Source: CAYSCZ01 sp964429655 | GTDB taxonomy: Bacteria; Bacteroidota; Bacteroidia; Cytophagales; Cyclobacteriaceae | DNA: 33,182 nucleotides | Direction of reading: 5' to 3' | Assembly: GCA_964429655.1 (NCBI GenBank) | Contig: CAYSCZ010000033.1 | Span: forward strand, 1-33,182 | Shown here: positions 25,544 through 33,147 of the stretch, in pieces | How positions within the stretch are numbered: position 1 is the stretch's first letter | Layout: each line of letters starts with the position of its first letter | The notes under the pieces: generated by a model | Seen by the model: the letters and a program-made list of their open reading frames with translations, nothing else | The model's database searches: none | Told to the model about the DNA's origin: nothing | Translations under genes and position numbers: made by a program

Positions 25544-26454
25544 CCGTTATCTTTGAGTAAACTCTTAATGACTTCTAGCTCCTGGTCTTCCACTTGTTTC
25601 ATAGGTTTGCGTTCGGTACCTGTCATGTGTTTTGTTAATGCCAGGGCTGCCTTTAGGGAAGGATGCCAACCAATGGGTACAACTTTTTGAAAATAAGGAG
25701 CCTCAATCTCTTTGACTATTTTAATTGCTTCGTCTTTTCTATTGGAGATTATATGATTATAAAAACTCAACTCTACATATGGAGCAAAGTTTCCTATTCC
25801 CCCTAAAAAAGCCTTGGCCCCTAATTCAAAATCTCTATTCAAAAATCGACTCATCCCACCACCTGCGCCAATTATTATTGAATGTTTGCTTAAATGTTTT
25901 ACAACCTCATTTGAATATTCAACATCAAGAGCTTCTTCTTTCAAACCACATATATTTTTTATCTTCATAAGCCGTTTGAGCAAATCGATAGAATATTGAA
26001 CTTGCCCGGGTCCCAGTCCGTTACGCAAGGGCATTTCATGAATTAGAATGTTGATATCCGCGTATTCTGCTACCTCTTCAAAAAATGAAAAAGTATTCTC
26101 CTCTCCATAATGCCTTTCAGGAAAATATAATAAATAGAAATCAGCACCTATATTCTTGCTGTGTGCAGCAAATTCCATAGCGATTTGAATACCCCCAGTA
26201 GTTGGATTAGCAACTATAGTATTAGCTCTTCCTTTCGCCGTACTAACCACTATCTCATTGACCTTCATGCATTCTTCCCAAGACAGTAGGTTAAATCTAC
26301 TCGTACCAATGGTTGTCATTATATTTCTAATCCCATTTTTGCATAGGTAATCGACATAATTGGCTAAGCTTATATGGTCAACTTCGTAGTTTTCTGTGAA
26401 TGGTACCGGTAATGGAATCACTGGCCCTTTAACTTTCTCTAATATATCAGTCAT
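25534..26454 (-). CDS. DapA/NanA-family (dihydrodipicolinate synthase / N-acetylneuraminate lyase) protein with altered active site
   Basis: A 306-residue TIM-barrel protein of the class I pyruvate aldolase family. The Schiff-base Lys is kept as K172 in GLKEE. The usual GTTGE carboxylate-binding motif reads GTSRFN (50-55), and the catalytic Tyr of the LYNVP motif is replaced by His139 in ILIHEMP. NPTTGG and GAGGG further along keep the family frame. The changed triad argues against a standard DapA or sialic acid lyase. A lyase, hydratase or aldolase making or breaking a keto-sugar acid in the same pathway is possible. It overlaps the CMP-sugar synthetase by 4 bases and the synthase paralogue by 10 (or 4). 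Confidence 0.85.
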   Translation of the reverse strand: MTDILEKVKGPVIPLPVPFTENYEVDHISLANYVDYLCKNGIRNIMTTIGTSRFNLLSWEECMKVNEIVVSTAKGRANTIVANPTTGGIQIAMEFAAHSKNIGADFYLLYFPERHYGEENTFSFFEEVAEYADINILIHEMPLRNGLGPGQVQYSIDLLKRLMKIKNICGLKEEALDVEYSNEVVKHLSKHSIIIGAGGGMSRFLNRDFELGAKAFLGGIGNFAPYVELSFYNHIISNRKDEAIKIVKEIEAPYFQKVVPIGWHPSLKAALALTKHMTGTERKPMKQVEDQELEVIKSLLKDNGWL

Positions 26455-27140
26455 TTGGTTTTACTTTTTGCAATCATTTCTGCTATCTCCCACTGCCATG
26501 GGTAATCAATGTCCCATGATCTCTCTGCGGGCATTTCATAGATCATCATTTCTTTTTTGAAGAAAGTTCCTGCTTTCAGAAAAGCTTCAACCTTAGAAAG
26601 ATAAATCGATCCATTCGGGTGATACCTTTTTTCAATATTTTGACTCCTGGTGGTTTGATAATTAACTTCTTCAAGCATTTCCATGCTATCTACCCCAGAT
26701 GGTGTCAGGGCCAATTGAATAGGAAAATCATATTCAACCACTCCGATTAAACTATCAAACTTATCCTGTTTGATAAACTTATTATATGGTATTTTTATAT
26801 CTTCTGAAGTTCTAAAAGGGCAAGTGGGTAATAAGGCAGCTACAATATCATATTCTTCCCGTGCCTTTGTACGCTGAAGATATTCTTTAACCACCTTAAC
26901 TTTTGTAATATTATCACCAGCCATAGAATCTGGTCTCATATCTACTTCAATGCCTTCATCCATTGCTAACTGCCTGATCTCTGCATCCTCTGATGATACA
27001 ATAATAGTATCAAATACATTCGCTTTAATTGCATTTCTAATTGTGTAAGCAAGTAAGGGTATTCCATTAAGTAGTAATACATTTTTTCTAGGTATTCTTC
27101 TAGAACCACCTCTTGCTGGAATAATGCAAATTGATTTCAC
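26451..27140 (-). CDS. neuA: CMP-nonulosonic acid synthetase (acylneuraminate cytidylyltransferase)
   Basis: A 229-residue cytoplasmic nucleotidyltransferase that activates a nonulosonic acid with CTP. Landmarks: IIPARGGSRRIPRKN (residues 6-20) for CTP binding, RPDSMAGDN, LLPTCPFRTSEDI, HPNGSIYLS, and the metal-binding DID at 210-212. GTG at 27140 is the start: a TAA lies just upstream and the conserved strand begins at residue 3. It is the first gene of the minus-strand cluster, downstream of the 471-base divergent gap. The name follows the family; the product could be CMP-legionaminic, CMP-pseudaminic (PseF-like) or another CMP-ulosonate. Confidence 0.92.
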   Translation of the reverse strand: MKSICIIPARGGSRRIPRKNVLLLNGIPLLAYTIRNAIKANVFDTIIVSSEDAEIRQLAMDEGIEVDMRPDSMAGDNITKVKVVKEYLQRTKAREEYDIVAALLPTCPFRTSEDIKIPYNKFIKQDKFDSLIGVVEYDFPIQLALTPSGVDSMEMLEEVNYQTTRSQNIEKRYHPNGSIYLSKVEAFLKAGTFFKKEMMIYEMPAERSWDIDYPWQWEIAEMIAKSKTK

Positions 27141-27611
27141 TTAATTTATGTTTTTTCAAGGTTTTCAATCGCTTCTTAATATACAAAGATGAATAAAGTT
27201 TAATAAAGATTTATTAAGTTAGTTTGAAACAAAAATCGGTTTAGTTGATGTAAATACTTTGAATTTGGCCAAAAACGTAAATAAAAATTAGTTGAAGAAT
27301 TTGAAATTTTTACACATCTATTAGGAATTTTTCTTTTTATTTTCATATTAATTTTTAATTCAAAACCATTACAAAAAAAATTTTATGGAATTATCTAATT
27401 ATTATATATGATTGATTTTCACATTCCGAAATTGGTACTTATAAGTTTCACAGCTGTGCACAACATCCAAAAGATTTGTTTTGGATTTAATTATATTAGC
27501 TAAAATAAAGAATCATTTTCCTAGAGGAATATTTAAAAGGAAACTTCAATGATAATATCTTTCAGTTAAATGTATCAAATTCAATAAAACTTTCTATATA
27601 ATCAACTATAC
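27141..27611. other. 471-base AT-rich divergent intergenic region between the nonulosonate and amidotransferase operons
   Basis: No open reading frame worth calling. This gap must hold the promoters for the minus-strand cluster (neuA start 27140) and the plus-strand hisH-like gene (27612). The DNA is strongly AT-rich. No exact TAnnTTTG box was found on either strand; the nearest is CATCTTTG on the minus strand about 50 bases upstream of neuA. A palindrome sits at 27200-27217. Long 5' leaders are possible. Confidence 0.6.
27200..27217. repeat. Palindrome, 8-base arms with 2-base spacer, candidate operator
   Basis: TTAATAAA, then GA, then TTTATTAA: a perfect inverted repeat 60 bases upstream of the neuA GTG. 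It could be an operator for a dimeric regulator of the cluster. It is all A/T in the arms, so chance is a real alternative in DNA this AT-rich. Confidence 0.35.
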
Positions 27612-28235
27612 ATGATTGCTATCATTAATTATGGCCTGGGCAATTCCAGATCAATAAAAAATATGCTTAAAAAAATTGGACATCAATCCATTATTACAAA
27701 CCAGCCAGAAATAATTAATGAAGCAAGTTTACTAATTCTTCCAGGCGTTGGGGCTTTTGATACAGGTATTAACTATTTAAATAAACTTGCACTAAGAGAA
27801 GTACTGGATAAAAAAGTTTTACATGAAAAGACCCCCATTATTGGGATTTGCTTAGGGATGCAATTACTTACAAAAAAAAGTGAGGAAGGGTCGCTTGAAG
27901 GTTTAGGGTATATTGATGCCAGTACGAAAAAGTTTCAATTTGCAAAAAATGAACTTCCAATTCCTCATATGGGCTGGAATATCATAAACATTGAAAAACA
28001 AACAACTCTTTTTTCATCCACTGATAAAGAAAACAGGTTTTATTTTGTTCATTCATATTTTGTTGATTGTAGAAATGAAGAAGACATACTTACTACAACA
28101 CCTTATGGTTCAAGGTTCGTTTCCTCCTTTAGCAGGGATAATGTTATAGGATTTCAGTTCCATCCTGAAAAAAGCCATAAATTTGGAATGCACTTATTAA
28201 ATAATCTCATGGAGTCATTTCATGCTAAAGTGTAG
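27612..28235 (+). CDS. HisH-like glutamine amidotransferase (acetamidino-sugar type)
   Basis: A 207-residue class I glutaminase of the HisH family. The catalytic triad is C80 (GICLGMQLL), H184 and E186 (QFHPEKSH), so glutamine hydrolysis should work. In WbpG/PseA-type clusters such as P. aeruginosa O-antigen loci, a second HisH/HisF pair supplies ammonia for making an acetamidino group on a sugar. The adjacent amidotransferase here fits that and there are no other his genes, so a histidine role is unlikely. Its end overlaps the hisF-like gene by 14 bases, so the two subunits are translationally coupled. Confidence 0.88.
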   Translation: MIAIINYGLGNSRSIKNMLKKIGHQSIITNQPEIINEASLLILPGVGAFDTGINYLNKLALREVLDKKVLHEKTPIIGICLGMQLLTKKSEEGSLEGLGYIDASTKKFQFAKNELPIPHMGWNIINIEKQTTLFSSTDKENRFYFVHSYFVDCRNEEDILTTTPYGSRFVSSFSRDNVIGFQFHPEKSHKFGMHLLNNLMESFHAKV

Positions 28236-28989
28236 AGTAATTCCAATATTGCTAAATAAAGATGGTGGATTATATAAAACCATTCAGTTTAAAAATCCAA
28301 AATATGTCGGAGATCCACTCAATGTTATTAAAATATTTAATGAAAAAGAAGTTGATGAACTAATCTTCCTTGATATACAAGCTACTAAGAACTCAGTAGA
28401 ACCGAATTATAATTTGATTGAGAATATTGCATCCGAATGTTTTATGCCATTAACCTATGGTGGTGGAATTAGAAATCTAGAACAGGCAAAAAAGATTTTT
28501 GAGCTTGGGATTGAAAAAATATCTTTAAACAACTCCTCATTAAAAAGTCTGACAATAATTGAAGAGTTATCAGCTTACTATGGTAGCCAAAGTATAATTT
28601 CATCCATAGATACTAAAAAAAACCTATTTGGTAAATACCAGGTATTTGACCATAAAAATAAAAAGTCACTTAAAATTGATGCAATTGAATTTATTAAGGA
28701 TGTTCAAAATGCAGGTGCAGGAGAAGTTTTAGTAACATCAGTTGATAAGGAAGGTACAATGGAAGGTTTTGATATTAACCTTTTCAAGCTAATTTATGAT
28801 AACGTAAATATACCAATGATAGTGCACGGAGGATTGGGTAATCTAGATCACCTAAGCGAGATATACAAACACGTAAAAGTCTCAGCAATTGCAGCAGGTA
28901 GTTTTTTTGTATTTCAAGGAAAACACCGTGCGGTATTAGTTAGCTATCCAAAGTATGAGAAATTAAGATCAATATTTGGCGATGAATAA
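28222..28989 (+). CDS. HisF-like cyclase paralogue lacking Asp11
   Basis: A 255-residue (beta/alpha)8 protein aligned without gaps to HisF at its N terminus. The second general acid/base is present as D130 (SSIDTKK), but position 11 is Leu: VIPILLNKDGG in place of the usual CLDVKDG. Asp11 is essential for the imidazole-glycerol-phosphate cyclase step, so histidine synthesis is not expected. The phosphate-binding loops (TYGGGIRN, VHGGLGN) and the barrel through which ammonia passes remain. It probably channels ammonia from the HisH-like partner to the next gene's enzyme. It overlaps that gene by 8 bases. Confidence 0.88.
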   Translation: MLKCRVIPILLNKDGGLYKTIQFKNPKYVGDPLNVIKIFNEKEVDELIFLDIQATKNSVEPNYNLIENIASECFMPLTYGGGIRNLEQAKKIFELGIEKISLNNSSLKSLTIIEELSAYYGSQSIISSIDTKKNLFGKYQVFDHKNKKSLKIDAIEFIKDVQNAGAGEVLVTSVDKEGTMEGFDINLFKLIYDNVNIPMIVHGGLGNLDHLSEIYKHVKVSAIAAGSFFVFQGKHRAVLVSYPKYEKLRSIFGDE

Positions 28990-30100
28990 TATAGATGTAC
29001 TAAAGACATGTAGCAGGTGCGTTATGGACACTACAGCTGAGGACATTGTCTTTGATGAAAAAGGAGTTTGTAATTATTGTAGCGATTTTATTCAAAATTT
29101 TGAACTAGTAAAAAAAACATGTTCAAATCTTGATGAATTAGTAAACAATATTAAGAGAGCCGGAAGAAATAAAGAATATGATTGCGTTATCGGTATCAGT
29201 GGAGGTTTGGATAGTTCTTATCTTTTGCATCTGGCAAATGAATGGGGACTAAGACCCCTTGCAACCCACATGGACAATGGATGGGACACAGAATTGGCAT
29301 CTCACAATATTTCAAACCTGGTAAATAAACTTGATGTTGATTTATATACCCATGTGATAGATTGGAATGAATATAAACAGCTAATGCATGCATTTCTTAA
29401 GGCACAAGTCATTGATATTGAGCTGCTCTATGACAATGCTTTGATAGGAGTCAATTATGGACAAGCTAGAAAGTATAATATAAAATACCTGCTTACCGGA
29501 ACAAACTACGCAACTGAAGGAATTCCTTTACCTAAAAGTTGGAGATGGAAAAAAATAGATGGAAAAAATATTAAATCGATAAATAAAAAATATGGAAATA
29601 AAAAAATAAAAAGTTTTCCAATCTATACATTATGGAATTTTTTGGAAGATGAGTTTATTCATAGAATTAAAAAAATAATGCCCCTTAACTATGTGGATTA
29701 CCGCAAAGAGGAGGTATTAAAAATATTAAAAGAAAAATATGATTACAAGCCTTATCCATATAAGCACTACGAGTCCGTTTTCACACGCTTCTATCAAGGA
29801 TATATTTTGCCTGAAAAATGGGGTATAGATAAAAGAAAACTACACCTGTCTAACTTAATCATGACCAATCAAATTAGTAGAGAGGAGGCCTTGGATGATT
29901 TAACCTCGATACCCTACAATACTTTGGAAGAGCTCGAAGAGGATAAAGAATATGTTTGCAAAAAACTAGACATAAGCCATAAACAACTTGATGATTACAT
30001 TAGCTCTCCTGGTAAAAGCCATGATGAATACGGATCAGATATCAGACTATATAATGATCTAGTTAAGTTATACTATTATTTTTTTGGACGTGATAAATGA
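28982..30100 (+). CDS. N-acetyl sugar amidotransferase (PseA/LegA/WbpG family)
   Basis: A 372-residue protein with an N-terminal zinc knuckle (Cys10, 13, 30, 33: CSRCVMD...CNYC) and an ATP pyrophosphatase PP-loop SGGLDSSYLL (73-82). Family members activate the carbonyl of an N-acetyl group with ATP and replace the oxygen with ammonia, giving an acetamidino group. Examples are PseA for pseudaminic acid and WbpG for an acetamidino mannuronic acid. ATG 28982 is preferred over TTG 28976. Coupled with HisH- and HisF-like genes, it should use ammonia from glutamine. The target is probably the nonulosonic acid of the adjacent cluster or another sugar of the same glycan. Confidence 0.9.
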   Translation: MNNIDVLKTCSRCVMDTTAEDIVFDEKGVCNYCSDFIQNFELVKKTCSNLDELVNNIKRAGRNKEYDCVIGISGGLDSSYLLHLANEWGLRPLATHMDNGWDTELASHNISNLVNKLDVDLYTHVIDWNEYKQLMHAFLKAQVIDIELLYDNALIGVNYGQARKYNIKYLLTGTNYATEGIPLPKSWRWKKIDGKNIKSINKKYGNKKIKSFPIYTLWNFLEDEFIHRIKKIMPLNYVDYRKEEVLKILKEKYDYKPYPYKHYESVFTRFYQGYILPEKWGIDKRKLHLSNLIMTNQISREEALDDLTSIPYNTLEELEEDKEYVCKKLDISHKQLDDYISSPGKSHDEYGSDIRLYNDLVKLYYYFFGRDK

Positions 30101-30256
30101 GCAATCAAGTAATAATTCATCACACCTCCCTTTATTTCTCCATCTAATATCCATATACGCATATTGTAGGGTAATCCTTATTTAGAATTTCTTAAGAAAA
30201 TAGTATTTGTATCCTGAAAAAAGGCTAAGTTTCTTTAAATTCCGAATCTTCAAAAA

Positions 30257-31531
30257 TTGAACAATAAAATTTTAGTAATCACCTATTATTGGTTCCCATT
30301 CTCCGGAACCGGAGTATACAGAATTTCTAAATTCGTTAAATATCTGAAAAGACTAGGATGGGACCCTATTATACTTACAACCGAAAATGCTTCCTCGCAA
30401 TTTGAAGAAAATATACCTGATGAATTCAATGACCTGGTTGTTTATAGAACAAAAGCATTAGATCCTACTACTTTTTTATTCCAATCAAATAGTAAAAAGC
30501 AATTGAATCCTTCCACTTTTATATCTCAAAATACCTCGCCAAAAAAAAGAATATACAATTGGATCAGGTTAAACCTTTTTATACCAGATGCTAAACTCTT
30601 CTGGCAGATAACTGCAATTCCAAAAGGAAAGAAAATTATCAAGAAACATAAACCAAAAATTATTTTTTCAACCTCTCCGCCACCTACTACGAATTTAATT
30701 GCCTTAAAATTATCGAAATGGTCTAAACTCTCATGGGTAGCTGATTTTAGAGATCCCTGGACAAATATTTACTATTATGATTATGCTAAATCTTCAGGTT
30801 GGTCGAAGAAAATAAACCAAGCACTAGAGAAAAAAGTGCTCGAAAGTGCTGATAGTCTTACTGTTGTTAATAACGGATTTTTTAATGACAATACACCGCC
30901 TATCAAAGAAATAAAAATAACCAATGGCTTTGATAAAGAAGATATTGATGTAGGTAGTAACGTTGAAAAATCAAATAACAAATTCATAATAAGATACATG
31001 GGCAGCTTCAAGCCTCATCAATACGCAGAAAACTTTTTCAGTGCAATTCAAACTATTGAAAATGAATGTGATCTTCAATTAAAAATAAGTCTTGAATTTT
31101 ATGGATATGCTGAACAAGCAATTAAAGAAACCATATCAAAATATAATATTGATGTTATATTTCATCCTTATGTAGTAAGACATGACGCGCTAAAATTAAT
31201 GCAAACAGCAGATTTGCTTTTAATGATAATTGGTAAAAGTAAATTGAGTAAAATTGGCCTCTCAACAAAAATATTTGAGTATTTGATGGTGGGAGTGCCT
31301 ATATTAGGATTAGGCGACGAAGATGGAGATGCTGCAAAAATACTAAATGAAACAGAGGCAGGTAAAATGTTTAATTATTCAAAGAAGCAGGAAATAGAAA
31401 AATATTTGGTTGATTCAATTTATGAAAAAATGGAAAATCACCCTTTAAACTCCAATAAGCAGAAAATAGATAAATATGATTTCGCAACATTAACGCTCAA
31501 ACTTAGCGAGGTCTTAAAAAAATATTTATGA
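30257..31531 (+). CDS. Glycosyltransferase family 4 (GT-B)
   Basis: A 424-residue GT-B protein. The N-terminal donor/acceptor domain starts KILVITYYWFPFSGTGVYR, typical of GT4-like enzymes, with WVADFRDPW in the middle. The C-terminal domain has FIIRYMGSFKPHQ, and KIGLSTKIFEYLMVGVPILGLG contains the Glu that binds nucleotide sugar in this family. The start is TTG at 30257: no ATG or GTG lies upstream in frame before a stop. A 156-base gap follows the amidotransferase gene. The deacetylase gene overlaps its end by 4 bases. Donor and acceptor sugars are unknown. Confidence 0.88.
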   Translation: MNNKILVITYYWFPFSGTGVYRISKFVKYLKRLGWDPIILTTENASSQFEENIPDEFNDLVVYRTKALDPTTFLFQSNSKKQLNPSTFISQNTSPKKRIYNWIRLNLFIPDAKLFWQITAIPKGKKIIKKHKPKIIFSTSPPPTTNLIALKLSKWSKLSWVADFRDPWTNIYYYDYAKSSGWSKKINQALEKKVLESADSLTVVNNGFFNDNTPPIKEIKITNGFDKEDIDVGSNVEKSNNKFIIRYMGSFKPHQYAENFFSAIQTIENECDLQLKISLEFYGYAEQAIKETISKYNIDVIFHPYVVRHDALKLMQTADLLLMIIGKSKLSKIGLSTKIFEYLMVGVPILGLGDEDGDAAKILNETEAGKMFNYSKKQEIEKYLVDSIYEKMENHPLNSNKQKIDKYDFATLTLKLSEVLKKYL

Positions 31532-32154
31532 TTAATAAAGTGCTTGTAATAAGCCCTCATACTGATGATTGTGAATTAGGTTGCGGTGGGACAATTTCAA
31601 AATATAATGAAGAGGGAAAGGAAATTTTTTATGCAACATTTTCAAATGCAGAAGAATCCATACCAGAGGGTTTTCCCAAAGATATTACACTTAGGGAGGT
31701 TAAGAAATCTTGTGAAGTGCTTGATATTCCCAAGGATAATATTTTTAATTTCAGTTTTCCAGTGAGAAAATTTCCTCATTTCCGGCAAGAAATATTAGAG
31801 GAACTTGTGAAATTGAATAGGGAATTAGATCCTGATTTAGTTTTATCACCATCCAGCCATGACATACATCAGGATCATAATACTATATACAATGAATGTG
31901 TAAGGGCATTTAAATTCAAATCTATGCTTGGCTATGAAATGCCCTGGAACAATCTGCAGTTTTCTAATACTGCTTTTATCAATTTGGAAAAACATCATGT
32001 TGAAAAAAAAGCAGAAGCCATTTTGTGTTTTAAATCCCAAATAGGGAAAAGATACACAAGTAAACAATATATTACGGGATTAGCAATGACCAGAGGTGTA
32101 CAAATAAGGAAAAATTATGCAGAAGCTTTTGAAATAATAAGATGGATCATGTAA
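31528..32154 (+). CDS. PIG-L/LmbE family deacetylase
   Basis: A 208-residue zinc-dependent N-deacetylase family member. The metal site is H11, D13, D14 in SPHTDDCELGCGG, where Thr replaces the usual Pro of PHPDD, and H114 in the SSHDIHQDH motif (H111, H114, D116, H117). Family members remove acetyl from N-acetylglucosamine-containing lipids or sugars, or from bacillithiol and mycothiol precursors. Sitting between a glycosyltransferase and a sulfotransferase, it probably exposes an amine on a surface-glycan sugar. Its start overlaps the GT4 stop (ATGA) and its end overlaps the sulfotransferase by 13 bases. Confidence 0.9.
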   Translation: MINKVLVISPHTDDCELGCGGTISKYNEEGKEIFYATFSNAEESIPEGFPKDITLREVKKSCEVLDIPKDNIFNFSFPVRKFPHFRQEILEELVKLNRELDPDLVLSPSSHDIHQDHNTIYNECVRAFKFKSMLGYEMPWNNLQFSNTAFINLEKHHVEKKAEAILCFKSQIGKRYTSKQYITGLAMTRGVQIRKNYAEAFEIIRWIM

Positions 32155-33143
32155 GTCAAGAGTCCTTGAATGATTTGAACCTTAAAAGGAAAGCCGGATA
32201 TAAAAAAGAAGAGAAGTCTGAAAATTTCCTAAGAGCGCTCAACTATTACCTGCATGAGAAAGAGATCTCCGAGTATCAGGAATTTAGTGTAGATCATCCT
32301 TTTCTTTTTGTTTTTGGATTGCCAAGGTCTGGCACTACTATTATTAGTCAGATAATCAGTCAGGGATTAAAAAATGGTTATATCAATAATATCGCAGCAA
32401 GGTTTTTTTTGGCACCTGTTCATGGAGTAAGACTTTCTAATGAGATCATAAGAAATAATCAAATTTCCATATTTGAATCTGACTATGCCAGAACTGATAA
32501 TATCCAGGATATACATGAATTTGGGTATTTCTGGAGATATTGGCTTAAGAAAAATACTATTCAGGAAATACTTAACTACAAAGAAATAGAGCGTGAGATA
32601 AATTGGAAAATGCTTAGAAAAGTGCTTTCAAATATTCAGCATGAATTCGATAGTCCAATGGTCTTTAAAAACATTTTCGGTGCTTATCATATTAACAGGT
32701 TTATCCAATCAATCCCAAAGGTATTATTCATTTATATCGAAAGAAATGAAGCCGATGTAGCCAAATCAATACTTGAAGCCAGAAAAAAACATTATGAAAA
32801 TATTAATACATGGTGGTCAACTATACCACCAGAATATAATGATTTAAAAAATCTTAATCCTTATAAACAGATTGCCGGTCAGGTATATTACCTAAAAAAA
32901 TTCTATAACCATCAATATGATGTTTTTAGTCAGCATATTTTGAAAGTTCATTATGATAATCTAATAAAAAATCCTAATGATGTAATCGACTCAATAATTG
33001 AAAGAGTAAAAGATTTGTTTAATTATAACCTGGAGAAGAGTGGAATCGCATTCCCTAATTTTGAAATTAGACATTATGATGATGATCCAGAAAAAAAAAG
33101 GTTCAAGGAGTTGATAAATAGTTTTAGAACAATAGCGTCCTAA
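32142..33143 (+). CDS. PAPS-dependent sulfotransferase
   Basis: A 333-residue sulfotransferase. The 5'-phosphosulfate loop is FGLPRSGTT (58-66) and the 3'-phosphate site reads IERNEADVAKSIL, keeping the Arg and Ser spacing of the family. It would transfer sulfate from 3'-phosphoadenylyl sulfate to a sugar hydroxyl or to an amine. The ATG at 32142 overlaps the deacetylase gene by 13 bases, so the two are coupled. A deacetylase followed by a sulfotransferase is the order of heparan-type N-deacetylation/N-sulfation, but with different folds here; N-sulfation is a hypothesis only. No PAPS-making genes are in the window. Confidence 0.9.
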   Translation: MDHVSQESLNDLNLKRKAGYKKEEKSENFLRALNYYLHEKEISEYQEFSVDHPFLFVFGLPRSGTTIISQIISQGLKNGYINNIAARFFLAPVHGVRLSNEIIRNNQISIFESDYARTDNIQDIHEFGYFWRYWLKKNTIQEILNYKEIEREINWKMLRKVLSNIQHEFDSPMVFKNIFGAYHINRFIQSIPKVLFIYIERNEADVAKSILEARKKHYENINTWWSTIPPEYNDLKNLNPYKQIAGQVYYLKKFYNHQYDVFSQHILKVHYDNLIKNPNDVIDSIIERVKDLFNYNLEKSGIAFPNFEIRHYDDDPEKKRFKELINSFRTIAS

Positions 33144-33147
33144 ACGA

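Noticed and set aside
27612..28989. HisH/HisF pair as part of histidine biosynthesis
   Set aside because: HisF has Leu at position 11, no other his genes are near, and a PseA-type amidotransferase is coupled downstream.
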